Source: Candidatus Woesebacteria bacterium (lineage in GTDB: Bacteria > Patescibacteriota > Microgenomatia > Woykebacterales > 2-01-FULL-43-14). From it: a stretch of 49,821 bases of DNA. The notes beneath the pieces are model-generated. The model searched no databases. It was given only the letters and a program-made list of their open reading frames with translations, and was not told the origin of the DNA. The stretch is from NCBI GenBank assembly GCA_020060105.1, contig JAGVAV010000019.1:1-49821 (forward strand), read 5' to 3'. The position numbers and the translations under genes were made by a program. Shown here in pieces: positions 8,935 through 16,028 of the stretch (the stretch's first letter is position 1; each line of letters opens with the position of its first letter).

Positions 8935-9438
8935 GTGAAAGGTCGAATAAATTTTGACTGGTTAGTTCTTATCCAAATGATTATTGGCTATGAATGGTTA
9001 GCGGCCGGTTGGGAAAAGCTCAGCGGGGGCAATTTTGTGGCGGGAATTAATCAAACTTTAACTAAGTTTGCCACTCTCGGAACGCCTCCTAAGGGAAATT
9101 CAAACGGCTGGTATGTCGACTTCCTAAAATCTACCGCTATTCCCAACGGAGAACTGTTTGCCAATCTGGTTATGTACGGCCAAATTCTGGTAGGAATTGC
9201 TTTGCTGGGCGGCGGATTGCTCCTAATGTTTGCTAACTTGGGTAAATACGCCCAGCCTTATTTTTGGCTGGCTTTGATTTCCTTGGTTGGCGGGGCGCTG
9301 ATGAATCTAAATTTTTACCTTGCCGCCGGTTGGATGAGTCCTTCAACCAGTTCTGTTAATCTGCTTATGCTTCTTATTCAACTGGTCTTGATTGGCTTCA
9401 TTTACAAGTTCTTGACAAACAAGGAATTGAGATCCTGA
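8935..9438 (+). CDS. DoxX/DoxD-like integral membrane protein
   Basis: The 167-residue protein has four predicted membrane helices: LVLIQMIIGYEWLAAGWEKL, LVMYGQILVGIALLGGGLLLM, YFWLALISLVGGALMNLNFYL and LLMLLIQLVLIGFIYKFL. The opening with EWLAAGWEKLSGGNF is characteristic of DoxX/DoxD-like proteins related to the thiosulfate:quinone oxidoreductase large subunit. No partner is nearby, so a redox role remains a guess. The start is GTG 8935, chosen because a good ribosome site (GAGGGGGTG) lies just upstream. A REP-like palindrome and a strong terminator follow. Confidence 0.8.
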   Translation: MKGRINFDWLVLIQMIIGYEWLAAGWEKLSGGNFVAGINQTLTKFATLGTPPKGNSNGWYVDFLKSTAIPNGELFANLVMYGQILVGIALLGGGLLLMFANLGKYAQPYFWLALISLVGGALMNLNFYLAAGWMSPSTSSVNLLMLLIQLVLIGFIYKFLTNKELRS

Positions 9439-9457
9439 GACATCGGCAAAACCTGTT

Positions 9458-9485
9458 GTAGGGGCGGAAGATCTTCCGCCCCTAC
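9458..9485. repeat. Perfect 28-bp palindrome, REP-like copy 1
   Basis: The sequence starts GTAGGGGCGGAAGA and then mirrors itself exactly, ending in CTAC. A second copy with two substitutions lies at 28108-28135, with matching bases on both sides. The GTAG end plus GC-rich hairpin resembles REP sequences that are mobilised by REP-associated transposases. Confidence 0.8.
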
Positions 9486-9501
9486 TCGTGGATTTTCCCA
9501 A

Positions 9502-9533
9502 AAGAAAAACCCCCGCAAAAGGGGGTTTTTCTT
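9502..9533. terminator. Bidirectional Rho-independent terminator
   Basis: AAGAAAAACCCCC and GGGGGTTTTTCTT form a perfect stem around a GCAAAA loop, with A-tract and T-tract on either side. It lies between the DoxX-like gene (+) and the DUF5679 gene (-), so it can stop both. Confidence 0.92.
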
Positions 9534-9557
9534 GTTGGTTTTAAACTAATATTCAAA

Positions 9558-9698
9558 CTAACCACCGATTCGAAACATCTTTGTTCCGCAGCTTGGGCAA
9601 GAGGCGCGAAGAGCGGACTTGCCGTTTTTCATGGTTACTCTTTCTGGATTGGAAACTTCTTGCTTGGCGCGGCACTTTACACAATACATTGAAGCCAT
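9558..9698 (-). CDS. DUF5679-type zinc-ribbon mini-protein (not in ORF track)
   Basis: Reading the complement gives a 46-residue protein that starts MASMYCVKCRAKQEV and ends with CPSCGTKMFRIGG. Two CxxC knuckles (YCVKC and CPSCG) about 25 residues apart, with VTMKNGKSALRA between, match the small DUF5679 proteins common in CPR and other bacteria; the function is unknown and a structural zinc is expected. The start is ATG 9698, seven bases after the ribosome site AAGGGGGGTG; an in-frame ATG at 9704 is too close to it. The stop lies next to the bidirectional terminator. Just upstream a perfect hairpin (9719-9746) may lie in the 5' leader. Confidence 0.85.
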   Translation of the reverse strand: MASMYCVKCRAKQEVSNPERVTMKNGKSALRASCPSCGTKMFRIGG

Positions 9699-9718
9699 CA
9701 ACATTCACCCCCCTTCGA

Positions 9719-9746
9719 GTGAATTTTCAGGAAAACGAAAATTCAC
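9719..9746. repeat. Perfect inverted repeat upstream of the DUF5679 gene
   Basis: GTGAATTTTC and GAAAATTCAC form a 10-bp stem around an eight-base loop. The remaining bases up to 9840 are AT-rich with TAGTA-like words and hold no gene that I can see. Confidence 0.6.
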
Positions 9747-9845
9747 AGTTCTTAGTATTTAGTAATTATTAGTTAGAAAACAATTAACTCAAGCACAACT
9801 TTGAGAAAAATCACTTCTCGAAGTACTAATTACTCACGCTCTCTT

Positions 9846-10184
9846 TTAAGCTAGTTTTAAAAACTTCAGGATCGTTTGATCGTGCCCTAGCGATATTATC
9901 AAGCTTAGCATAATCTCCAAAGCGATTGCAAGGGAAGCGTAGAAAGCAATCCTTCTTAAATCAAAGTAAACATGAGAATAATCGTAGGCGCTGGCGTTAA
10001 GGTTTGTTTGGTTATCGGAAACAGGAATTTTGAAACTGAAACGGCTTTTTTCACTAGCTGAAGCGGGTTTTTCTTCAACGGTGACTGTCTTGATTTCGTC
10101 AAAGCCTTTTTCCTCCTCGACTTTTTTCTTTAGTTGGCGAAGTTGGCTTAGGATTTTTTGCTGCTTAGTTTTATTTTTGGCCAT
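9846..10184 (-). CDS. Small coiled-coil protein with C-terminal membrane segment, unknown function
   Basis: The 112-residue protein opens with a basic, charged helix (MAKNKTKQQKILSQLRQLKKKVEEEK), passes through a variable linker, and ends with YDYSHVYFDLRRIAFYASLAIALEIMLSLI, which predicts one membrane helix close to the C terminus. The pattern of a cytoplasmic charged region plus one anchor is common among short conserved CPR proteins. I do not recognise a named family and cannot assign a function. ATG 10184 is the only sensible start. The gene stands alone between AT-rich spacers. Confidence 0.65.
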   Translation of the reverse strand: MAKNKTKQQKILSQLRQLKKKVEEEKGFDEIKTVTVEEKPASASEKSRFSFKIPVSDNQTNLNASAYDYSHVYFDLRRIAFYASLAIALEIMLSLIISLGHDQTILKFLKLA

Positions 10185-10221
10185 AATAGATTGCCTCTTT
10201 AAATATACTAATAGGTTCGGA

Positions 10222-10240
10222 TCAGATTTGTCAAATCTGA
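10222..10240. repeat. Short perfect inverted repeat TCAGATTTG-T-CAAATCTGA
   Basis: Nine-base arms flank a single central base. The surrounding 246-base spacer (10185-10430) holds no convincing gene; a 30-codon open stretch on the minus strand lacks a start. The repeat may be a dispersed element or a weak terminator. Confidence 0.6.
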
Positions 10241-10430
10241 CGCCTTCTCATCCCTTCCGTTGCATCTTTTTGGCTTGCCTTAACCATGAAGTAAAGTTAA
10301 CGACTCCATTAATCAAATTTTGTTTCTTGAAATTTAGTGCTTAATTTTCTTAGGTTTTAAAAGTGCCGGTGGGTCAGGTATTGCGTTGCTTAATGAGAAA
10401 TGTTATTATACCGAGTAAAGGACCTACTCA

Positions 10431-10898
10431 ATGAGGGAAGAATACCTTTTAATCGTTGCTGGGGCAATTTTTCTTTGGCTAATAAGCTTAACCTTTCTTT
10501 GGTGGAAGGTGTATTCTCACTATCAAAAGTTAACGAAAAATGTTAATGCGGGTGATTTGAAGAAATTGCTTGAGGAACACTTGGTTAAACTTAAGCTAAC
10601 TTCGGATAAAGTTGAAGAGTTAACTAAACGTTGCGACATCTTCGACGAGAAAATTCCTCGTTCTATTCAAAAAGTTGGTTTAATTCGCTGCAACCCTTAC
10701 CAAGACGTGGGCGGAGACCAAAGTTTTTCCTTAGCCCTTTTAGATAAAAATGGAGATGGGGTGGTCGTGAGCGCTTTGCATAATCGAGAGGCCACCCGGA
10801 TGTACGCTAAGCCGGTGGTGAAGGGAAAAGAAGGGAAGTACACTTTTTCCCAAGAAGAAAAATCCGCCATTGAGGTGGCGGATAAAATTATAAGTTAG
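10431..10898 (+). CDS. DUF4446 family membrane-anchored protein
   Basis: The 155-residue protein has one N-terminal membrane helix (YLLIVAGAIFLWLISLTFLWWKV), a coiled-coil linker (residues 40-75), and a compact C-terminal domain with VGLIRCNPYQDVGGDQSFSL and DKNGDGVVVSALHNREATRMYAKPV. These are the signature blocks of DUF4446, found in Firmicutes, CPR and others; no function is known. The domain probably lies on the cytoplasmic side, but this is not certain. The DUF3048 gene begins 17 bases after the stop, so the two are likely co-transcribed. Confidence 0.88.
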   Translation: MREEYLLIVAGAIFLWLISLTFLWWKVYSHYQKLTKNVNAGDLKKLLEEHLVKLKLTSDKVEELTKRCDIFDEKIPRSIQKVGLIRCNPYQDVGGDQSFSLALLDKNGDGVVVSALHNREATRMYAKPVVKGKEGKYTFSQEEKSAIEVADKIIS

Positions 10899-10915
10899 CT
10901 CCACGAGGAGGAAGG

Positions 10916-12070
10916 ATGTTTCGGAAAATGTTAAATAAATTAAATTACCTAAAGGAAAGGCTTGATCGGTTTTCTCGCTGGAAAAAAGGGTTGGTTTTGT
11001 CTAGTTTGATAGTTGCTTTGCTCAGCGTTGGTGCGGTTTTGGCTGTGGGGGCAAAGGCTTTGAATAAAACGGAAACGGTGGTTTCTCCGGCGATACCGGA
11101 TTCTAACTCCTTTAAATCGGTGGTGGTTTCGCCTAACGAGCCAAAAGATACGCCTAACCCAATTAATGGAGTCTTATTTACCAAAACGGAAGCGGAAAGC
11201 TGGAAGGGGAAGGTTCCTTTGGCGGTGATGATTGAAAACCTTGTTTCGGTGCGTCCTCAATCCGGGCTTTCCAAAGCGGAGGTCGTCTATGAAGCCCTAG
11301 CCGAAGGCGGGATAACGCGGTTTATGGCGATCTTTCTGGCTAACAACGCGGAACTCGGGCCAATTCGTAGCGCTCGGGCTTACTATCTTGACTGGCTTTC
11401 TGAATACGGGGCCGGTTACGCTCACTGGGGCGGGAGCCCGGAAGCAATGGATTTGATCAGGGCTTACCAAGTTAAGGATTTGGATCAGTTTAGCTTAGGG
11501 GCGCCGACTTACTGGCGAGTGAGAGATCGAGAAGCGCCTCATAACGGTTACACTAACACCGAAAAGCTTTGGGAAGCGGCGGGGAAGAAGGGTTACAATA
11601 GTTTGGCTAACTTCGACAGCTGGAAATTTAAGAAAGACGCGACAGACTCAGCTCGGCTGGCTTCGACGATCAAGATAAAATTTACCGGAAGCGCTCCTTA
11701 TGAAGTAGTTTGGAAGTACGACTCGGAAAAAAACAGCTATCTTCGAGAAAATGGCGGTCAAGCTCACTTGGATAAAACTAATGAAGAGCAGCTGAGCGCG
11801 AAAAACGTTATTGTCCAGTCAGTAACGGCGAACACTTACGATAACTATGGTCGGTTAAGAATGGACACCATCGGTGAAGGAGAATTGAAAGTCTTTCGAG
11901 ATGGAAGTCTGATCGAAGGAACCTGGAAAAAACTTTCTCGGGAAGGAAGAACCAAGTTTTACGATAAAGAAGGGAAAGAAATCGAGCTGAATCGGGGTCA
12001 GATCTGGATTGAGATTATTCCTTCCTCTCAAGGCTCAGTGAGAAACGTGGGTTTAGAATATAGCAGTTAA
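10916..12070 (+). CDS. DUF3048 (YerB-like) exported protein
   Basis: The 384-residue protein has an N-terminal anchor or signal (KGLVLSSLIVALLSVGAVLAVGA) with no lipobox Cys, followed by the DUF3048 core: PLAVMIENLVSVRPQSGLSKA, VVYEALAEGGITRFMAIF and GPIRSARAYYLDWLSEYGAGYAHWGGS. A second, DUF3048_C-like part ends the protein. YerB-type proteins are predicted extracytoplasmic proteins of unknown activity. The start ATG 10916 follows a strong GAGGAGGAAGG ribosome site, and the gene follows DUF4446 closely. A winged-helix protein gene begins 21 bases after the stop. Confidence 0.92.
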   Translation: MFRKMLNKLNYLKERLDRFSRWKKGLVLSSLIVALLSVGAVLAVGAKALNKTETVVSPAIPDSNSFKSVVVSPNEPKDTPNPINGVLFTKTEAESWKGKVPLAVMIENLVSVRPQSGLSKAEVVYEALAEGGITRFMAIFLANNAELGPIRSARAYYLDWLSEYGAGYAHWGGSPEAMDLIRAYQVKDLDQFSLGAPTYWRVRDREAPHNGYTNTEKLWEAAGKKGYNSLANFDSWKFKKDATDSARLASTIKIKFTGSAPYEVVWKYDSEKNSYLRENGGQAHLDKTNEEQLSAKNVIVQSVTANTYDNYGRLRMDTIGEGELKVFRDGSLIEGTWKKLSREGRTKFYDKEGKEIELNRGQIWIEIIPSSQGSVRNVGLEYSS

Positions 12071-12091
12071 CGCTGCCCCAAAGGGGGTTAT

Positions 12092-12667
12092 ATGTTGACC
12101 GATTTGTTTTTATCAAAAACTAGGGTAAAGCTGCTCCAAACTTTTCTCTTTCCACCAGGAAAAATTTATTACGTTCGGGAATTGGTTCGGTTGGTTAAGG
12201 AAGAAATAAATGCCGTTCGGGCGGAACTGGCCAGGATGGAAAAACTGGGCATGGTCGATTCCGAAATGCGGGCTAACCGTAAGTACTACAGCTTTCGGAA
12301 AGATTACCTTTTTTACGATGAGCTGCTTCGATTGGTGGCCAAAACAACCGGTTTGGGCGGAAGCATTATTAAAGAAAAAATGAAGTTGGGAAAAGTTAAA
12401 TTTGCCATGCTTTCTGGGACTTTTTTCCGGGGGCGGTCGGTGGGGCCAAAGGATGTTGATCTTTTGTTAGTGGGAACAATCGTCTTGCCTCAGTTGTCCC
12501 AAATGGTTCGAAGCGCGGAAACAAAAATCGGTCGGGAGATAAACTATACCGTGATGACTGAGGAAGAATTTAATTTCCGCAAACGCCGCAACGACCCTTT
12601 CATCTTAAGCGTTTTGAATAAAAGCAAGCTGATGTTGATTGGGGATGAGGAAGAACTGCTCAAATAA
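12092..12667 (+). CDS. Winged-helix DNA-binding protein with nucleotidyltransferase-like domain
   Basis: The 191-residue protein starts with a winged-helix segment (MLTDLFLSKTRVKLLQTFLF, YYVRELVRLVKEEINAVRAELARMEKLG) that resembles ArsR/MarR-like domains. From about residue 105 the pattern LSGTFFRGRSVGPKDVDLLLVG resembles the GS-x-D-x-D core of the Pol beta-type nucleotidyltransferase fold, although the expected GS is changed. This two-domain type is frequent in CPR genomes. Some relatives act as transcription regulators; whether this one still transfers nucleotides is doubtful. A GGGGG-rich site precedes the ATG, and the gene probably belongs to the DUF4446-DUF3048 transcript. Confidence 0.75.
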   Translation: MLTDLFLSKTRVKLLQTFLFPPGKIYYVRELVRLVKEEINAVRAELARMEKLGMVDSEMRANRKYYSFRKDYLFYDELLRLVAKTTGLGGSIIKEKMKLGKVKFAMLSGTFFRGRSVGPKDVDLLLVGTIVLPQLSQMVRSAETKIGREINYTVMTEEEFNFRKRRNDPFILSVLNKSKLMLIGDEEELLK

Positions 12668-12759
12668 GTTTTTGATTATTTTGATTAAAGATTAAATGAA
12701 TTTTTACTCGTTAATTTTTAAGCATTAATTAGAAATCGGAATTCTGAGTTTATTATTAG

Positions 12760-13689
12760 ATGAAACTGATTCGTTATACAGGTAACCCAATTTTAACCCC
12801 TACCTCTAATTGGTGGGAAACTGCCGCCACTTTTAACCCCGGGGCAACTATTTATCAGGGAAAGGTGGTTTTGCTTTACCGGGCGATCGGCGGAGACGGC
12901 CTGTCTCGCTTTGGTTTGGCTGAAAGCGGGGACGGGTTTAATTTTCAAAGGTTTGAGGATCCGGTGCTTGAGGGGGAGCTAACGAACCCTTACGAGCGAC
13001 TGGGGGTTGAAGATCCTCGGATTGTTCAAATAGAAGAGACTTACTATATTACCTTTACCGCGGCTTCTGTTTACGAGGCTTGGGTTTACCAGCAGCAAAA
13101 ACACGCTCCTTCTTTGAGTCACCATGCTCCTTGGCGAATTCGCCCCACTCTAGTGACGACTAAGGATTTTAAAGCCTTTAAAAGGCAAGGCATCTTGCTG
13201 GAAACCGATACCAAAAATGCCACTCTTTTTCCCGAAAAGATTTCTGGCCAGTACTGCCTAGTTCATCGGATTTATCCAAACATGTACTTGACTTTCTCAC
13301 CGGCCCTAAAGGACTGGCGGGTAGGCCAAATCTTGATTAGTCCAAGAGAAGGATTTTGGGATAGTGAAAGAGTGGGGTTGGGAGCTCAGCCGATAAAGAC
13401 CGAGAAAGGCTGGTTGTTGTTTTATCACGGAACAAATAAAGACCGGGTTTATCGGCTAGGTCTTTTACTACTGGACCTGAAAGATCCGGCGAAGGTTCTT
13501 TATCGCAGCGACAGGCCAATTCTAGAGCCTCAGGAAACATATGAAAAAGAAGGCCTGACCCCAAATGTCGTTTTTACTTGCGGAGCGGTAGAAAAAGATG
13601 GGCAATATCTGGTTTATTACGGGGCGGCGGACAAAGTCATTGGCTTGGCCACGATTGGTAAAGAAAAGCTTTTAGCCTATCTCCCCTAG
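12760..13689 (+). CDS. Glycoside hydrolase family 130-like protein (beta-mannoside phosphorylase type)
   Basis: The 309-residue protein has the five-blade propeller pattern of GH130/DUF377: NPILTPTSNWWETAATFNPGA at the start, VVLLYRAIGGDGLSRFGLA, the GVEDPRI motif that carries the catalytic Asp, and GWLLFYHGTNKDRVYRLGLLLLDL toward the end. Known members phosphorolyse beta-1,2- or beta-1,4-mannosides to mannose 1-phosphate; the linkage cannot be decided here. Length fits. There is no ribosome site; a TATTAT-like -10 sits a few bases before ATG 12760. It stands alone between an AT-rich spacer and the promoter of the PyrE-like operon. Confidence 0.9.
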   Translation: MKLIRYTGNPILTPTSNWWETAATFNPGATIYQGKVVLLYRAIGGDGLSRFGLAESGDGFNFQRFEDPVLEGELTNPYERLGVEDPRIVQIEETYYITFTAASVYEAWVYQQQKHAPSLSHHAPWRIRPTLVTTKDFKAFKRQGILLETDTKNATLFPEKISGQYCLVHRIYPNMYLTFSPALKDWRVGQILISPREGFWDSERVGLGAQPIKTEKGWLLFYHGTNKDRVYRLGLLLLDLKDPAKVLYRSDRPILEPQETYEKEGLTPNVVFTCGAVEKDGQYLVYYGAADKVIGLATIGKEKLLAYLP

Positions 13690-13764
13690 ATATTTTCCCT
13701 GATCAACTTGCATTTACTAACTTTGAAATTATTGTCGGGGCGTATTGCCATACGTCCTACTGTC

Positions 13765-13794
13765 TTGACAACTCATAGCTTGTTTTCTTATGAT
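13765..13794 (+). promoter_or_regulatory. Strong promoter of the PyrE-like/PyrF-like/HD operon, with leader hairpin
   Basis: TTGACA (13765-13770) and TATGAT (13789-13794) are 18 bases apart. The leader then contains a GCGCC/GGCGC hairpin (13808-13822) and an AAGGAGGAG ribosome site (13832-13840) six bases before the GTG start. The hairpin may be an RNA stabiliser or a regulatory element. Confidence 0.85.
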
Positions 13795-13846
13795 AAATTC
13801 TAATCTGGCGCCCAAGAGGCGCTAATTTCGTAAGGAGGAGAGAGCA

Positions 13847-14644
13847 GTGGTAGATGTAATTGATATCTTCGATTACGTTGTGCCTTTCACGGTCAAGAAG
13901 ATGTCGGAGGAAGATTGTTGCCGGTTGATACTGGAGGCAGATCAGTTCGACATCGTGGACGTGTCTGCCGGAGAAGAACCCTTTGAGTACAGCGCTAGCA
14001 CCCCTACAGCCCCTTTTTATGGGCCGGGATATCTTGTCTTGAAGGCGGTGGTCGGTCAGGCGCCGATCTTTTTTCCCTTGGTTAACCAAATGGCTCTCAA
14101 GATCGCCGAAATTGACCCGCCTTTTCAGGTGATCTGTGGCAACGTTTCTGGGGGAATGACTCCGGCTTTTCTCCTGACCTTGTACCTTCACAAGCTTTAT
14201 GGGGAAAGGCCAATTTACATTTACGCTCGAGAGATGCGTAAACAACACGGCTCTAAAGAGATGCTGGTAGGATTTGAAAGGAATCCAGGCATCAAACCGG
14301 GGATGATTGCTCTGGACTTTGAAGAGTTGGTCAACCGGGCCAACACCACTTGTCACGCTGCCTTAACCTTAAGAGCAAGTGGATTGGCCTGCGATTTTGC
14401 TGCAACTTTGCTTGATTACCGGAATCCTCAAGCGATCAAACAAAGGAGGGAAATTGGGTTAAATCAAGTGAGTCTGACCACTTTACCCGTTCTTCTTGAC
14501 GTCGCTGAATCCATCGGTCGGTTTTCAAGAAGAGTGATTGAAGACTACCGAAGGTTCTTGGCCGATCCTGGCCAATGGCAGGCCGATAACGCTGGGGTAA
14601 TTGCGAAAGCAGTCGCCCGCAAAAACGCGGGAAAGAGTTCCTGA
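13847..14644 (+). CDS. Divergent orotate phosphoribosyltransferase-like (PyrE-like) protein
   Basis: The 265-residue protein has a type I phosphoribosyltransferase pattern: NVSGGMTPAFLLTLYLHKLYG at about residue 103, then YAREMRKQHGSKEMLVGF, which resembles the mobile catalytic loop of OPRT (R-x-x-x-K-x-H-G). The expected PRPP-binding motif (hydrophobic patch, then DDxxTTG) is replaced by MIALDFEELVNRANTT. It is also longer than ordinary PyrE (about 210), with an extra C-terminal helical region. Its position before a PyrF-like gene supports descent from the UMP pathway, but the altered motif means the reaction may differ or be lost. The GTG start is fixed by a perfect AAGGAGGAG site. Confidence 0.72.
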   Translation: MVDVIDIFDYVVPFTVKKMSEEDCCRLILEADQFDIVDVSAGEEPFEYSASTPTAPFYGPGYLVLKAVVGQAPIFFPLVNQMALKIAEIDPPFQVICGNVSGGMTPAFLLTLYLHKLYGERPIYIYAREMRKQHGSKEMLVGFERNPGIKPGMIALDFEELVNRANTTCHAALTLRASGLACDFAATLLDYRNPQAIKQRREIGLNQVSLTTLPVLLDVAESIGRFSRRVIEDYRRFLADPGQWQADNAGVIAKAVARKNAGKSS

Positions 14645-14656
14645 AAGGAGAAAGTG

Positions 14657-15400
14657 ATGCAAGTTCAACTCTTAAGGCCCGATGGAACGATGGAAACTTT
14701 TAACCGACCGTTACTTTGTCCGGCGTTGGACCTTCAGACCCTTGATGGCAACCTTCGGTTGGCTGAGGAAATTGCCGATCTTGCAGATGCCTTCAAGGTA
14801 AATGATGATGCAGTGGATGACGCGGGATTGGAGGCGTTAGTCAAGCCATTTGGGCAGTTTGGTCGCCCGATCTTCGTGGACATGAAGATGCTCAAGGGAA
14901 GCCGGACGATGAAGGAGCGGGCACAGGGGGCGGTAAGGCTTAACGTTGCCCTGATCAACGCCTTCGCTTTGGCTGATAAGCTTCTAGCGAAAACGACAGA
15001 GTTTCTGAAGGGTAAAGGGACCCGCCTTTTGGCCGTAACTGTTCTTACTCACCACGACGAGAATTACTGCCAAGAGTACTTCCGCCGCTCTGTCGAGGAA
15101 TCAGTCCGTTTCTTCTCTCAGAAGGCGCTCGATTTTGGCTGCGATGGTTTTATCCTGCCGGCGCCAACACTTCCCGCCGTCAAGGACTTCGATGGGATCA
15201 AAGGTACGCCGGCAATTCGACCGGTATGGTCGCAGAGGGATGCAAACGATCAAGAGCTGACTGCTACTCCTGCCGAAGCCGTTCGAATGGGCTCTAACAT
15301 CTTGATCGCCGGAAGCCCAATCGCCAAGGCACCGAATCGACGGGAGTCGGTGCTGAGATTCCTTGAGGAGATGGACAATGCTTGGGCGAAGGTAGGCTGA
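14657..15400 (+). CDS. Divergent orotidine 5'-phosphate decarboxylase-like (PyrF-like) protein
   Basis: The 247-residue protein follows the OMPDC barrel: LLCPALDLQTLDGNLRLAEE, ADAFKVN (Lys of the first motif), IFVDMKMLKGS, LLAVTVLTHHD, GCDGFILPAP, and the phosphate loop TPAEAVRMGSNILIAGSPI. The catalytic D-x-K-x-x-D motif reads DMKMLK, so the last Asp, which in OMPDC reaches into the partner active site, is Lys. Related enzymes (hexulose-phosphate synthase, ketogulonate-phosphate decarboxylase) keep that Asp, so the change is unusual. ATG 14657 sits six bases after AAAGGAG; the GTG at 14654 is too close. The HD gene overlaps its 3' end. Confidence 0.75.
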   Translation: MQVQLLRPDGTMETFNRPLLCPALDLQTLDGNLRLAEEIADLADAFKVNDDAVDDAGLEALVKPFGQFGRPIFVDMKMLKGSRTMKERAQGAVRLNVALINAFALADKLLAKTTEFLKGKGTRLLAVTVLTHHDENYCQEYFRRSVEESVRFFSQKALDFGCDGFILPAPTLPAVKDFDGIKGTPAIRPVWSQRDANDQELTATPAEAVRMGSNILIAGSPIAKAPNRRESVLRFLEEMDNAWAKVG

Positions 15401-15930
15401 CTTTGTCAGCGGTTTTCGACGAGATCCCTGATTACCTAAGACTTGCCTGGGAGGCTCACCAGGTTTCTCCCAGGCAAGAGAGTGTTCGGACTAGACGACA
15501 CGATGTTCTAACACCATACTTCGTTCACCCTCAGTGGGCGTCAGCAACGGTTATGCAGGAGTGGCGGCTGCCAATAGAACTGCGTTGGATTGGCTGGAGG
15601 GTGTTGTTGCTTCACGATGTGTTAGAGGACACCACTTACCCTCTTCCTAACTGGGTGCCAGAGGAGGTGTTGAGTTTGGTGAAAGCAATGAGCTTTGAGA
15701 ACTCTCTGGCTGAGCGGGAAGAAGTGTGGGAGAGACCTCCAATCATCTGGCTCCTTAAGGCTTACGATAAAGCCTCAAACCTAATGGATGGTAGTTGGAT
15801 GGACTCACGTCCGCCCGAGTACCGGCAAAGCTATAGGCAGTTTGCCTTAGAATTGGCGGCCAGAGTAAAAGAAAGGTACGGTGATCTTAACATCGTGCGA
15901 ATTATCCATGCTCTCTGCCAACTAACTTAA
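15382..15930 (+). CDS. HD-domain protein similar to RelA/SpoT-type (p)ppGpp hydrolases
   Basis: The 182-residue protein has the metal-binding pattern of the HD superfamily: H in PYFVHPQWAS, the HD pair in VLLLHDVLEDTTY, and a late Asp in KAYDKASNLMDG. The HDxxED version is typical of RelA/SpoT hydrolase domains and of stand-alone small alarmone hydrolases. No synthetase domain follows, so a free-standing pyrophosphohydrolase on a nucleotide substrate is the best guess; the substrate is unknown. The frame begins at TTG 15382 inside the PyrF-like gene, which suggests coupled translation, but TTG 15403 is also possible. A strong terminator closes the operon. Confidence 0.7.
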   Translation: MGEGRLTLSAVFDEIPDYLRLAWEAHQVSPRQESVRTRRHDVLTPYFVHPQWASATVMQEWRLPIELRWIGWRVLLLHDVLEDTTYPLPNWVPEEVLSLVKAMSFENSLAEREEVWERPPIIWLLKAYDKASNLMDGSWMDSRPPEYRQSYRQFALELAARVKERYGDLNIVRIIHALCQLT

Positions 15931-15940
15931 GCGAAGGTTC

Positions 15941-15986
15941 GCCCGCGAGGTTGATTTGCCACACAAGTCAACAGCGCGGGCTTTTT
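15941..15986 (+). terminator. Rho-independent terminator of the PyrE/PyrF/HD operon
   Basis: GCCCGCG and CGCGGGC pair at the base, GTTGATTT and AAGTCAAC extend the stem, and a T-run follows. Confidence 0.9.
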
Positions 15987-16028
15987 CTTGGTTGACTACT
16001 CCTCTTAAGATATGACAAAATTAGCTTA

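Noticed and set aside
10244-10345. Minus-strand open stretch of about 30 codons (reads like NFKKQNLINGVVNFTSWLRQ)
   Set aside because: It has no start codon or ribosome site and ends after 30 codons; no family recognised. Chance or an old remnant.
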